DNA of 64,000 bases from Stigonema ocellatum SAG 48.90 = DSM 106950 (lineage in GTDB: Bacteria; Cyanobacteriota; Cyanobacteriia; Cyanobacteriales; Nostocaceae), in contig JADQBA010000011.1 of NCBI GenBank assembly GCA_016903675.1, forward strand, positions 1 to 64,000. Reading direction: 5' to 3'. The notes under the pieces were generated by a model. It was not told the DNA's origin. It did not search any database and worked only from the letters and a program-made list of their open reading frames with translations. Numbering within the stretch: position 1 is the first letter of the stretch; every line of letters starts with the position of its first letter. The translations under genes and the position numbers were made by a program. This document shows, in pieces, positions 8,340 through 16,998 of this stretch.

Positions 8340-9145
8340 AACTATCTATTATTACTGCAACATACAATCGACCCGAACAATTGAATGCGATCGCACTGCC
8401 CAGTCTGATCAACCAAACTGACTGCAACTTCGAGTGGGTTGTCGTCAACGACGGTGGAAATCCTGAAACTAGAGAGATTGTCAGCAATCTCAAAACCAAC
8501 TTCTCACTAAAGTGTGTGGAAATTAAACATTCATCCACTGGGTTTGGGCTATCAAGCGCACGCAACGCTGGTCTTGATCGTGCGTCATGTGAATTAATTA
8601 CATATCTAGATGATGATAATAGCCTCACACCAAAGTTTATCGCTACTACAAAAGACTTTTTTCGACAGCATCCTACAGTTAAATACTGTATGGCAGTACA
8701 ACAGCGTCGCCGAGATGTCACCAAAGACGGGAAAATCATCCGTCAGGGCAAAACTTTTCTTTCTCCTCGCTATGCTGAATGTTCTTTGGCAGAATTAATC
8801 TCTCAAAAGGAAATATTCGATAGTAATGGGTTTACCCACTATCGAAAAAACGCACCTAAATGGAATCCCAACTACAAAGTGTTTGCAGATTATGAATATT
8901 TACTCCAATGTACAAACGTTTGGGGAAGACAGCACTTCCAAATAAACTCTATACCTCTAGTTAATTACATCCAATCAAGTGAGGGGATTATCGGCAGTTC
9001 ATCCTATCAGGAATGGGCAGAAGAATTAAGCCGTTTAATCGAAAGCACAAGTTTATCACTACTACCAAATGAAGTTGAAAGATTACATCAAATAGTTAGA
9101 ATTTATCAAGAAAAGTGTGATTCTAGATTACCTGCATTTATCTAA
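8336..9145 (+). CDS. family 2 glycosyltransferase
   Basis: A 269-residue GT-A glycosyltransferase. KLSIITATYNRPEQLNAI at the N-terminus is the nucleotide-sugar-binding strand and loop; VVVNDGG follows, and YLDDDN near residue 90 is the metal-binding DXD motif. ADYEYLLQ near residue 185 is likely to carry the catalytic acid/base region. There is no transmembrane segment, so it acts in the cytoplasm or at the inner membrane face. Donor and acceptor cannot be told. It overlaps the small gene upstream and lies before the HEP-type cluster but is separated from it by a block of mobile repeats. Confidence 0.85.
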   Translation: MKLSIITATYNRPEQLNAIALPSLINQTDCNFEWVVVNDGGNPETREIVSNLKTNFSLKCVEIKHSSTGFGLSSARNAGLDRASCELITYLDDDNSLTPKFIATTKDFFRQHPTVKYCMAVQQRRRDVTKDGKIIRQGKTFLSPRYAECSLAELISQKEIFDSNGFTHYRKNAPKWNPNYKVFADYEYLLQCTNVWGRQHFQINSIPLVNYIQSSEGIIGSSSYQEWAEELSRLIESTSLSLLPNEVERLHQIVRIYQEKCDSRLPAFI

Positions 9146-9239
9146 ACCTCGTCCATCTTGAAAGCTGGAGTTTTGTCAGGCATAGGAGTATGTGTTGATA
9201 TAGGAATCATATTTGAATTTTGAAAAAATCTAAGTATCT

Positions 9240-9294
9240 GTAGGGTGGGCATTGCCCACCACATCCCGGTTTTGGTGGGCAATGCCCACCCTAC
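9240..9294. repeat. palindromic repeat (GTAGGGTGGGCATTGCCCACC)
   Basis: The arms GTAGGGTGGGCATTGCCCACC and its reverse complement face each other around a 13-base spacer. Each arm is itself palindromic (GGTGGGCATTGCCCACC). This layout is typical of dispersed REP-like elements in filamentous cyanobacteria. Confidence 0.8.
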
Positions 9295-9364
9295 GTATAT
9301 TTCAAAAATCAAATAATAGTCCTATAGCAAACCGCTATAGCAATCCTATTTGAGATCTGAACAG

Positions 9365-9424
9365 AGGGGACTTGGAGGACTTGGGGGACTTGGGGGACTT
9401 GGGGGACTTGGAGGACTTGGGAGG
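9365..9424. repeat. 9-bp tandem repeat (GGGGGACTT-type)
   Basis: About six degenerate units of GGGGGACTT/GGAGGACTT. The same architecture with the unit GGGGGACAA occurs at 38164 and inside chlD at 57411. The last unit supplied the target site of the MITE-like element at 9425. Confidence 0.85.
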
Positions 9425-9543
9425 CAATACTGCGTAGGTTTTGAATAGTTGAGGTGCCAGAAACCCGGTTTCGTAGGGGCGTATTGCAATACGCCCCTAC
9501 TACGAAACCGGGTTTCTAATTTTTGCTTAACCGAGCAGTATTG
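9425..9543. mobile_element. MITE-like element with 10-bp target-site duplication
   Basis: A 119-bp non-coding element with terminal inverted repeats CAATACTGC and GCAGTATTG. It contains a long internal hairpin (AGAAACCCGGTTTCGTAG and its complement). It is flanked by perfect 10-bp direct repeats ACTTGGGAGG at 9415-9424 and 9544-9553. It has no coding capacity, so it would have been moved in trans by a transposase elsewhere. Its interior resembles the element at 11157. Confidence 0.85.
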
Positions 9544-9566
9544 ACTTGGGAGGGGTGTTTATAAAT

Positions 9567-9692
9567 CAATACAGTTCAGTTAGTAGTGTTCACAGACTGA
9601 AGATCCCCCCAACCCCCCTTAAAAAGGGGGGCTTATTCCCCCCTTTTTAAGGGGGGTTAGGGGGGATCAAAGCCTTAACTGAACGGTATTGG
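9567..9692. mobile_element. MITE-like element with 9-bp target-site duplication
   Basis: A 126-bp non-coding element bounded by CAATACAGTTCAGTTA and TAACTGAACGGTATTGG and flanked by perfect direct repeats TTTATAAAT at 9558-9566 and 9693-9701. The interior is a long GATCCCCCC.../...GGGGGGATC hairpin. A second copy lies at 25410 in the opposite orientation. Confidence 0.87.
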
Positions 9693-9941
9693 TTTATAAA
9701 TACTCCACGGATTGCTATATATATTTCAGTCTTTACTGAATAAAAGTCAATGTTAATATCTGAAATAAAAAAATAATTTGTTCAAAATAAACAATCAAGA
9801 GAATTCAAAGATTAATTTCCATATATTTTAATATTCAGAATATTATTTAGACAAATTTATTTATGAAAAATATTCGGATGAGGGAGCTACAACCTTGTTA
9901 AATGTATTGTTGATAGTCCTAAATAAGATGTTCGGAATTTG

Positions 9942-11066
9942 ATGCGTGTATTGCATATTTTGAACCACATCCAAGAAATCGGTAATGGCATTGTTAATGT
10001 AGCTGTGGACTTAGCATGTATCCAAGCAAAAAATGGTCATAATGTGGGAGTAGCCTCTGCTGGTGGAGAATATGAGGCATTACTTGCACGTTATGGTGTC
10101 AAGCACTTCAAATTGGATCAAACTAGGACACCGATCAATTTAATTAATGCTTCTTGGCGTTACCGGGCAATTGTTAAAGAGTTTCAGCCTGATATTGTCC
10201 ATGCCCATATGATGACTGGAGTTGTGTTAGCAAGGATACTGAAAGCTTCATTGGCATATTCTCTAGTATCCACGGTACACAACGAATTCCAGCGTAGTGC
10301 GGTGTTGATGGGTCTAGCTGATCGCGTAATTGCAGTAAGTCATGCTGTTGCTGAGTCAATGGCACAACGTGGGATATCGCAAAAGAAGTTGAGAGTAGTA
10401 TCCAACGGTACACTGGGTAGCGTCCGCATGAGAAATATTGAAGAGTACTTACCGATAGAACTGCAACGACCTGCAATCACTACTGTAGCAGGCATGTATC
10501 AACGCAAGGGGATTGGCGAATTGATCGATGCTTTCGCCCAAATCGCTGATGATTTTCCGCAAGCACATCTTTATTTGGTGGGAAACGGTCCTGATCAGGC
10601 AATTTTTAAGGCGCAGGCGCAAAGTACACCTGTTGCTGACCGGATTCATTTTGAAGGTTTCCAGCCAGAGCCGCAACGCTATCTGTTAGCAACTGATATA
10701 TTCGTTTTGGCTTCACACCGCGATCCATCCCCCCTTGTGATCCCCGAAGCTCGTGAAATTGGCTGTGCCATTATCGCCACCAATGTAGATGGCATACCTG
10801 AAGCATTGGATGGTGGACAGGCAGGCATCCTTGTTCCACCAGTAGACAGTCATGCCTTGGCGGTAGCTCTAAGGCAATTACTGAGTAGCCCTGAACTGCT
10901 GAAAAGATGGAAAGAACAAGCACAAAAAAACCTAGAGCGACTGAGTGTTTTGCGTGTTAATGAGCAAACGCTTTTGGTGTATCGAGAGTTGACCGAAACT
11001 CCTAGTACGCAAGCCCCTACACCCTCACACCCCTACACCCCTGTGTTCCTTAAGAGTAGACCCTAA
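9942..11066 (+). CDS. family 4 glycosyltransferase (GT-B fold)
   Basis: A 374-residue GT-B glycosyltransferase. The N-terminal acceptor domain begins MRVLHILNHIQEIGNGI with a glycine-rich loop; VHAHMM and HNEFQRS follow. The C-terminal donor domain has VAGMYQRKGIGELIDAF, GNGPDQ and the EX7E-type region PSPLVIPEAREIGC. The last 25 residues (TQAPTPSHPYTPVF) are read from a CCCCTAC/CCCTCAC short tandem repeat rather than from family sequence. It is the only plus-strand gene of the polysaccharide cluster and converges with the polymerase gene. It probably adds a sugar to the envelope polysaccharide or a related glycan. Confidence 0.85.
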   Translation: MRVLHILNHIQEIGNGIVNVAVDLACIQAKNGHNVGVASAGGEYEALLARYGVKHFKLDQTRTPINLINASWRYRAIVKEFQPDIVHAHMMTGVVLARILKASLAYSLVSTVHNEFQRSAVLMGLADRVIAVSHAVAESMAQRGISQKKLRVVSNGTLGSVRMRNIEEYLPIELQRPAITTVAGMYQRKGIGELIDAFAQIADDFPQAHLYLVGNGPDQAIFKAQAQSTPVADRIHFEGFQPEPQRYLLATDIFVLASHRDPSPLVIPEAREIGCAIIATNVDGIPEALDGGQAGILVPPVDSHALAVALRQLLSSPELLKRWKEQAQKNLERLSVLRVNEQTLLVYRELTETPSTQAPTPSHPYTPVFLKSRP

Positions 11067-11106
11067 ACCCCTCTGCTTTAAGATTCACGCCGAACTCAAT
11101 ACCCGT

Positions 11107-11156
11107 GAATGAAAGCCCTCACCCCTAGCCCCTCTCCCAAATTGGGAGAGGGGTGC
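11107..11156. repeat. GAAAGCCCTCACCCC / CCTCTCCCAAATTGGGAGAGG repeat
   Basis: A hairpin repeat whose core CTCTCCCAAATTGGGAGAG also occurs near 21870, 31966 and, with a different core, 42210. It is a dispersed REP-like element. Confidence 0.75.
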
Positions 11157-11248
11157 CAATACGGTTCGGTTAACGATAGTTGAGGTGCCAGAAACCCGGT
11201 TTCTTCAAGAAACCGGGTTTCTTATTTTCGCTTAACCGAACCGTATTG
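11157..11248. mobile_element. MITE-like element (CAATACGGTTCGGTTAA ends)
   Basis: A 92-bp element with perfect terminal inverted repeats CAATACGGTTCGGTTAA and TTAACCGAACCGTATTG. Its internal hairpin AGAAACCCGGTTTCTT resembles that of the 9425 element. No matching direct repeats are seen at the flanks, so this copy is older or was rearranged. Confidence 0.78.
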
Positions 11249-11287
11249 CGAGGCCCCTACGTTATGGGCGCAGCACTCTGGTTGGTT

Positions 11288-12715
11288 TCAGGTAGTGCGT
11301 TGATGCTGATAGTACTTATGTGCTGCCATAGCCATACCAAAAAATACCCAAAGAATCAGGCCAGCTAGACTAATCATCCCGTTAGCCATAATTATCTGTG
11401 AACAGCCACTTATACCAATGGCGCGGGCGGCACTGACAAAACTATCGAAACGAGCTTCAGTATACTTGATAACATCGAAAACTATCAGTATTAGCCCACC
11501 CAGATAAGGGATAGCTCCTACCCAGCCCAGTGTGAAAAACGCATCTAAAATGCCACTGTCAATAACAATAACTTCTATTTGACCTGTTTCTTCATTGACA
11601 TGCCAGGTATTTCCAAACCCGTTACCAAGAACGTTAGAAAGGGCCAGACTCAGATCTCTGTCATAGGTCGCTGATCTATCCTTAAAGCTGCCATCATCTT
11701 GCAGATGGGAAAGGCTGTCAAACCGAGTGAGAACAACCTTGGAAATTGGCTCGATAGTCAGTAATGGTAAGACACACATTGCCATTACCACAATTATCAT
11801 AATTAAGCGCATCTGAATACGCTCCTTTACTGACCCCATAATTATAATCACCCCTAATAACCAGCCCCCCCAGTTAGTACGTGCTTGTGCAAGTAAGAAG
11901 GATAAATAGCCAACCGCTGAGGCAGGAAAAATTAAAGGTCCAGAGCTTGTGAATAATAATAGCAGACCAGCCTGCATTACACATCCAAATGGACCTAGTG
12001 ACTGCAGTGTACTCCAGATGCGCATACCGAAGGGTACAGGGCTTCCAGAACTTGTAAACATTTTTGATTGTATGAGCCAGTATCGATCCCACTCAGGAGC
12101 CACTACAAATTGAAACACGCCGTAAGCTCCTGTAACTAACACGCCCCAGAGGAATATGCGCTGAATGTTTTGACGATAGCTGGGATAATCTCGCCAGTTT
12201 ATAAATAAGTGGAAACCGAAGAGGACGGGAGTTAGCCAGTCCAAAAGGCTGCGTGCCACGGGAAGCGGTTGGTTGTGAATGAGTCCTACAAGCAGACCGT
12301 ATAATATCCCTGCAAAAGATAAAATAAATGGCAAGCCACCTAGGCGAAAGGCGCTGGGAAGGTACCGTCCGAGGGTACCTATGGTAACAAAAGACACCAA
12401 GTATGGTGCTGTGAGCATCTGACGGGTTGGGTCCCAGCCAACCCGTAAATCAACTAAGCGGGTAACTAATGCCGATAGGAACCACACCCACCAGTTAAAG
12501 CCGATGTAAAGGATGGGATGCCTCAAGTATAAAAATATGGCTACAAGCAGAGATGCTACTGGAAAGACTAGGCGCACCATGCCAGCACTTACAAAAAAGC
12601 AAGCAGTTGTTAGTAAGACGAAGCCGATGATGACCGTCCAACCCTCTACTGAGCGCTCGTCTGGACAGTAATTTTCTTTAAGAAAACTATTGAAATGTAT
12701 CTGTTTAGAAATCAC
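11288..12715 (-). CDS. O-antigen-ligase/polymerase-like membrane protein of the polysaccharide island
   Basis: An integral membrane protein with about ten to twelve hydrophobic segments and a large polar loop near residues 310-390 (about from QARTNWGG to GNGFGNTWHV). This is the layout of Wzy/WaaL-type polymerases and ligases. RTNWGGWLLG and the loop Arg/His residues are compatible with that role. A longer frame starts at 12844 but would cover 140 bases of the upstream glycosyltransferase. I chose the GTG at 12715, which overlaps the end of that gene by 11 bases. By position it should polymerise or ligate the envelope polysaccharide at the outer face of the cytoplasmic membrane. Confidence 0.78.
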   Translation of the reverse strand: MISKQIHFNSFLKENYCPDERSVEGWTVIIGFVLLTTACFFVSAGMVRLVFPVASLLVAIFLYLRHPILYIGFNWWVWFLSALVTRLVDLRVGWDPTRQMLTAPYLVSFVTIGTLGRYLPSAFRLGGLPFILSFAGILYGLLVGLIHNQPLPVARSLLDWLTPVLFGFHLFINWRDYPSYRQNIQRIFLWGVLVTGAYGVFQFVVAPEWDRYWLIQSKMFTSSGSPVPFGMRIWSTLQSLGPFGCVMQAGLLLLFTSSGPLIFPASAVGYLSFLLAQARTNWGGWLLGVIIIMGSVKERIQMRLIMIIVVMAMCVLPLLTIEPISKVVLTRFDSLSHLQDDGSFKDRSATYDRDLSLALSNVLGNGFGNTWHVNEETGQIEVIVIDSGILDAFFTLGWVGAIPYLGGLILIVFDVIKYTEARFDSFVSAARAIGISGCSQIIMANGMISLAGLILWVFFGMAMAAHKYYQHQRTT

Positions 12716-13634
12716 TGTAATACCATGTTTGCCAACCTTGCCAACGCCCACGCATAGATGCCACCCACTTTTGCCCCGCCAGCTTGCCTTCCGTGGGCAA
12801 AAGTCGCAGCCATTGAACGAAACCCAAACTATCGCGTGTCCCAACTAATACTGCCCAAACCAAAAATACAGCACGACGTATAGGTGGTAAATGCTCTAGT
12901 AAAACTAGGGTTTCATTATGGACTAAATTAATAAAGGCGATGTCGTTAAAACGATTGCGCTGATCTTCGTCAAAACGCTGTGCTGGATAGTGGTCTACGG
13001 CAACGCTTGGATCGTAAATAATCTGCCAACCTGTCCGCTTTAAAGTTAGAGTGAATGCCATTTCAAAGTGTACCTGCGCTCCTGTACCTCGCATCCGCTC
13101 ATCAAAGCGCAATTTCCCGATGGCACTGGAGCGAAAACTCATGTTGACTCCCTTGAGAACATCCACTTTGCGGGGATCGCCTACTCCCAGATGATGGTTG
13201 CCAATGACTCGCCCAAACCACTGCAACTCTCCGACTACTTCACGGGAGTCATCTTCCAACTTTGTGCCCTGGTGTATCCAGTCCCGCCCACCTACTCCAC
13301 CAATGCGGCTGTCTGATGTAAAGTGAGCGGTGATGCGTTCTAACCAGTCGGGGTGGGGTGCAGCATCGTCATCAGTAATGGAAACAATATCGGACTCTAC
13401 CGCCTCCAGTCCGGCGTTGAGAGCAGCTACTACCCCTGGAACTGTCACCTTTACAGTGTACAGTGGCAAGTTGTTGTGGCTTCCTTGTTCTAGGAATTGC
13501 CAAGTTTCAGTATCTATATCTCGTACAACCACTATCACCTGAAAAGCAGGTTTAGTTTGCACCTGTACTGCCGAGAGGCAACGTGATAGGTCTAGAGGGC
13601 GGCGATAAGTTGGGATGAGAACGGTGTTCCTCAT
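12705..13634 (-). CDS. family 2 glycosyltransferase
   Basis: A 309-residue GT-A enzyme: RNTVLIPTYRRPLDLSRCL at the start, VPGVVAALNAGLE, the DXD motif in SITDDDAAPHPDW at about residue 90, and FDERMRGTGAQVHFE as the acceptor/catalytic region. The C-terminal 60 residues contain a hydrophobic stretch (RRAVFLVWAVLVG) that may associate with the membrane. Its first 83 bases overlap the end of the preceding glycosyltransferase gene, and its end overlaps the start of the polymerase gene, so the three are tightly coupled. The N-terminus is clearly conserved, so the start at 13634 is firm. Confidence 0.85.
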   Translation of the reverse strand: MRNTVLIPTYRRPLDLSRCLSAVQVQTKPAFQVIVVVRDIDTETWQFLEQGSHNNLPLYTVKVTVPGVVAALNAGLEAVESDIVSITDDDAAPHPDWLERITAHFTSDSRIGGVGGRDWIHQGTKLEDDSREVVGELQWFGRVIGNHHLGVGDPRKVDVLKGVNMSFRSSAIGKLRFDERMRGTGAQVHFEMAFTLTLKRTGWQIIYDPSVAVDHYPAQRFDEDQRNRFNDIAFINLVHNETLVLLEHLPPIRRAVFLVWAVLVGTRDSLGFVQWLRLLPTEGKLAGQKWVASMRGRWQGWQTWYYSDF

Positions 13635-14754
13635 TCTGGGTGAGTTCCTCGAATAAATCTACATAGGTTTGTGCCATAGTCGCCCAGCTATGTTGTTCTG
13701 CGACAGCGCGAGCTGCTTTACCCATTTGCTCTCTCAGTAGGCGATCGCTCCCTAGGGACAACAGTGCAGCACACAGGGCATTGGTGTCGTCTGAGTCGGG
13801 CAACACGACCCCACATTCTGGTGTTACCAATTCTGCACCCCCTGTTGCTGTGGCAGTAATCACTGGCAGCCCACAGGAGAGTGCTTCTAACAGCACCAGG
13901 GTACAAGCTTCGTAACGGGAGGGAAACACGAACATATCTGCCGCCCGCATAATTTCGGGAATATCACGCCGATATCCCAAAAAATGTACTCGCTTTACTA
14001 AGCCCAGAGACGCTGCTAGTTGCGGGAAGGGGCTACCCTCTGTATTACCCACAACCGCCAGATGCAAATCCGGAACTTTTACCAAGGCATGAAGTACGGT
14101 GTCTAAGTTTTTTCTGGTGGTGCGGATATCTCCTGCAAACAGTGCCAAGGTGACATTTTCTGGAAGACCCAATTTTTCCCGAGAAGCCGCACCAGGAGAA
14201 AACTCTTCCAAGTCAACTCCGTTGACAATCACCTGAATTTGAGAACGCAGCACACCAATATTAACCAATTCTTGCGCTACTTTCTCAGATACAGCTACCA
14301 CGACTTTCGCTTTTTGGAAAGCCTGTTTTTCCCACAGGGCATTCAAAGCTGTATACAACCACTGGTAAAAACCATAGAAATCTCGGCGGTTTCGGGAAAT
14401 ATGAGCGGGCGATCGCAGCCAAGAACTGTGTACAAAATGTACCGCATTCACATCACAAGCTGCTGTAGTAATTGCTCCGTTGACCTTGATTAAATCAACT
14501 TGAGAGCGATGTTTACGCAACCAATGTGCGCTTTTGTTAGAAAATATAAAATTCCGAATAAATTCGGTGGGCCACCCTTCCACTGGAATAGGAATCCATG
14601 TGACTTCCGGACTTTGCTGCAATTCTGGTGCTATTTCACTTGCCAATAATGTGAGGTCATGACCTCGGCGAATTGCTTCCTTGACAACTTCATAGTTGAC
14701 CCGTCCCTGTCCATCACCTTTTTTTATCGTGTGGGTAACAATACAAAGTTTCAC
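13552..14754 (-). CDS. family 4 glycosyltransferase
   Basis: A 400-residue GT-B glycosyltransferase. KLCIVTHTIKKGDGQGRVNYEV forms the N-terminal glycine loop. FAGDIRTTRKNLDTVL, VVGNTEG, FLGYRRDIPEIM and the EX7E motif in PSRYEACTLVLLEALSCGLPVI lie in the donor-binding domain. GGAELV and the C-terminal helix complete the fold. The final 28 codons overlap the next gene in another frame and read as a proline/serine-rich tail; the original stop may have been lost. It belongs to the hep-type cluster and should add a sugar to the repeat unit. Confidence 0.86.
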   Translation of the reverse strand: MKLCIVTHTIKKGDGQGRVNYEVVKEAIRRGHDLTLLASEIAPELQQSPEVTWIPIPVEGWPTEFIRNFIFSNKSAHWLRKHRSQVDLIKVNGAITTAACDVNAVHFVHSSWLRSPAHISRNRRDFYGFYQWLYTALNALWEKQAFQKAKVVVAVSEKVAQELVNIGVLRSQIQVIVNGVDLEEFSPGAASREKLGLPENVTLALFAGDIRTTRKNLDTVLHALVKVPDLHLAVVGNTEGSPFPQLAASLGLVKRVHFLGYRRDIPEIMRAADMFVFPSRYEACTLVLLEALSCGLPVITATATGGAELVTPECGVVLPDSDDTNALCAALLSLGSDRLLREQMGKAARAVAEQHSWATMAQTYVDLFEELTQNEEHRSHPNLSPPSRPITLPLGSTGAN

Positions 14755-14777
14755 GAATCACCTTCCTTTCAACTCGA

Positions 14778-15770
14778 TTATTTAATCCCTAATCCTAACA
14801 CTTGATTTGCTAAAATTCGCGGAGTGAAACTGAGAGTAAGTGCTGCTATGGTTCGCAAATTCAACTTTTGTTCGTTAAAGACACGCCAAAGTAAGGGGCG
14901 TGCTTGTGTTGTCTGTTGAGCCAACAGTAAACTAATGGCTAAACTTGTCTGGGCTTCTAACCATTTCTGCTTCAAATACGGATGATATTTCTGTAGCACT
15001 TCATCAGTCATAAACTGCTCGTAACAAAAAATTTCCGCTTTTGCTTTACGGATTTTTGCCTGAGGGTCCCGACGATTAGCACTCTTCTTAGTATCAGCTT
15101 GCTCATGAGTGCGATACCGCGTCAGTCTCTCTGGATAATAGTAAGCGCAACGACCAGAACGGCTACAGAGGTAGCTTAAATATAAATCCCACATACCCCC
15201 AACTTCCGAAGGAATACTATCCCAGTCAACCAGTTCGTTGCGAATCACACAAGCTGCGGCGGTTGGCACAGATTTGTGTACTACGGCAATTTCATAGAAG
15301 GGTTGATGACATCCTTTTTGTAAGATATTTCGTTTATAAGCTCGTGTATTTTCTTCAGTACCAGCATAATCAATTTTGCTGTGTGCATCTATGATATACT
15401 GGTCGCAAAAAGCTAAAATTATATCTGGATGCTCTTCTAAGGGTGGAACGAGCTTTTCTAAAAAGTCTTCATTCCACATATCATCGTCATGGAGACTAGC
15501 AACGTATTTTCCTTGCGCCATCTTGAATGCGTGTTGCTGATTAGCAAACATTCCCACATTTGTCGGCTGTCTCCAAAATCGGATGCGGGAATCTTGAAAA
15601 GATTCGACAATTTCTTGGGTATTACTTGTACTACAATTATCAGAGACAATAATTTCAATATTTTTATACGTTTGGTTAACAGCACTTGCAATGGCTTGCT
15701 TGAGATATTCTGGTCGATTGTAGGTTGGGATAATAACGCTAACTAAAGCGTCTTGTAAATTATCATTCAT
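14778..15770 (-). CDS. family 2 glycosyltransferase
   Basis: A 330-residue GT-A enzyme. VSVIIPTYNRPEYLKQAI and IEIIVSDNCS form the nucleotide-binding part, ASLHDDDMWNEDFL carries the DXD motif, and YPERLTRYRTHEQADT lies in the acceptor region. The C-terminal 90 residues are helical (KYHPYLKQKWLEAQTSLAIS...) and may bind the membrane or a partner. The ATG is preceded by AAAGGAG about ten bases upstream on the minus strand. It is spaced 31 bases from the upstream gene at 15802, consistent with one transcript. Confidence 0.86.
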   Translation of the reverse strand: MNDNLQDALVSVIIPTYNRPEYLKQAIASAVNQTYKNIEIIVSDNCSTSNTQEIVESFQDSRIRFWRQPTNVGMFANQQHAFKMAQGKYVASLHDDDMWNEDFLEKLVPPLEEHPDIILAFCDQYIIDAHSKIDYAGTEENTRAYKRNILQKGCHQPFYEIAVVHKSVPTAAACVIRNELVDWDSIPSEVGGMWDLYLSYLCSRSGRCAYYYPERLTRYRTHEQADTKKSANRRDPQAKIRKAKAEIFCYEQFMTDEVLQKYHPYLKQKWLEAQTSLAISLLLAQQTTQARPLLWRVFNEQKLNLRTIAALTLSFTPRILANQVLGLGIK

Positions 15771-15801
15771 TCTCGTAACTCCTTTTTTCAGACAATAGTT
15801 A

Positions 15802-16920
15802 CTACAGGTTTTGGGAAATTGTCTCCAGAAAACGTAATGCCGTGGGTACAGGACTGTAATGCTGAAGTGCCCAAATCCTTCCTTCTGTGGAAATTCTTTC
15901 CAGAATTCCTGGGTCGTTAGCTATTCTATCTACTGTTTCTTGTACGTTGTCTAAGTCGATCCCGATATAATGCTTCCAATTGGTTGGCATTAGTGGAAGG
16001 GCAAGACCATATTTATCGAAATCTACATGAAAGGTAGCACACCCTGCTGCTAATGACTCCCAAAATCGCCAACTATCCCACTGCACAATTGTGTTTGTCT
16101 TTAATTTCAACTTGTTGAGAACAGCCTTTCCGCCACGACTCATTAAACTGCTAGGGTCCCTAGGCCAAGGGGGTACAAAAAATCCGCCAAAGCCGGCACA
16201 TGCAGCGGAATCTTTGAGACGTTGGTAGTAATTTGGGTAGTGGCGTCCACCAGTTTGTAGCCAATGCAGATAATGATAGGGATCTAGTGGGTGATTATCA
16301 GGACTATCAAGATAATTGTCAATTTGGAGAATATTTTCAATGCGAGGTATGAGTTGCCTGCAAGTGAGATTTCTGACGGGATGACCTGCCTTCCAATGCC
16401 TGAAATTAATGAGTAGATGTCTCTTTTTGTCCGGAAAAATTGGCACTTCATCAAGTTCTCGAATTATGCGGTTCGTCAGCCCAAAAGGCCAGGGATAAAA
16501 GTTTTTACCACCATAATTTAATTTCCTATTAAAATGATTTTTAAAGATAAAATCGAACTGCCTAAACTCAGGTTTTTCAGAGTATGTGCTGTCACCATCA
16601 TTAGCATCCAAATAAGCAGTTATGTATTTGCGTTTTGGATGGAATAAATTTTCTGGTAGAGAATGTAATGGCGAAAACCAACTATTTGACAATACAACGA
16701 TAGAACAATCATCAGGAGTAATGTCTCGATGATGGCGAAAGAGATATTCTTCTTTTTCAGGGGACTCCTTCCAGTAGTTAACATTTGAGAAGAAGGGTAT
16801 GCCTAGAACCCTAAAACCTTCCGCTAAACAAATTAACAAATGTTGTAACTTTTCCCCTTCAGGAACTCCCTTTTTCGGATCGCAATAGAAATATATTTTT
16901 CCAGAAAATTTTTCTAACAT
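15802..16920 (-). CDS. GT-B-like glycosyltransferase of the polysaccharide island
   Basis: A 372-residue protein that looks like a divergent GT-B or exostosin-like glycosyltransferase: an N-terminal half with KIYFYCDPKKGVPEGEK and SIVVLSNSW, and a C-terminal half with VQWDSWRFWESLAAGCATFHVDFDKYGL, which has the shape of the donor-site E-x-L-A-x-G-C motif. It ends with a typical C-terminal helix (ALQHYSPVPTALRFLE). I am unsure of the exact CAZy family. Position directly after hepA agrees with a role in building the envelope polysaccharide. Confidence 0.65.
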   Translation of the reverse strand: MLEKFSGKIYFYCDPKKGVPEGEKLQHLLICLAEGFRVLGIPFFSNVNYWKESPEKEEYLFRHHRDITPDDCSIVVLSNSWFSPLHSLPENLFHPKRKYITAYLDANDGDSTYSEKPEFRQFDFIFKNHFNRKLNYGGKNFYPWPFGLTNRIIRELDEVPIFPDKKRHLLINFRHWKAGHPVRNLTCRQLIPRIENILQIDNYLDSPDNHPLDPYHYLHWLQTGGRHYPNYYQRLKDSAACAGFGGFFVPPWPRDPSSLMSRGGKAVLNKLKLKTNTIVQWDSWRFWESLAAGCATFHVDFDKYGLALPLMPTNWKHYIGIDLDNVQETVDRIANDPGILERISTEGRIWALQHYSPVPTALRFLETISQNL

Positions 16921-16998
16921 ATCACACGGGACTTTCTTTACTTAATGATCAAAGACAATAATTTCAATTTTTAACCCCCACAAGGATTTAAAAGAGTT

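Noticed and set aside
9365..9424. Possible CRISPR array
   Set aside because: Units are contiguous 9-bp repeats with no spacers, and no cas genes are present.
11288..12844. Longer start for the polymerase-like gene at 12844
   Set aside because: It would cover 140 bases of the conserved upstream glycosyltransferase; the N-terminal residues look like antisense-style noise (Cys/Trp/Arg-rich).
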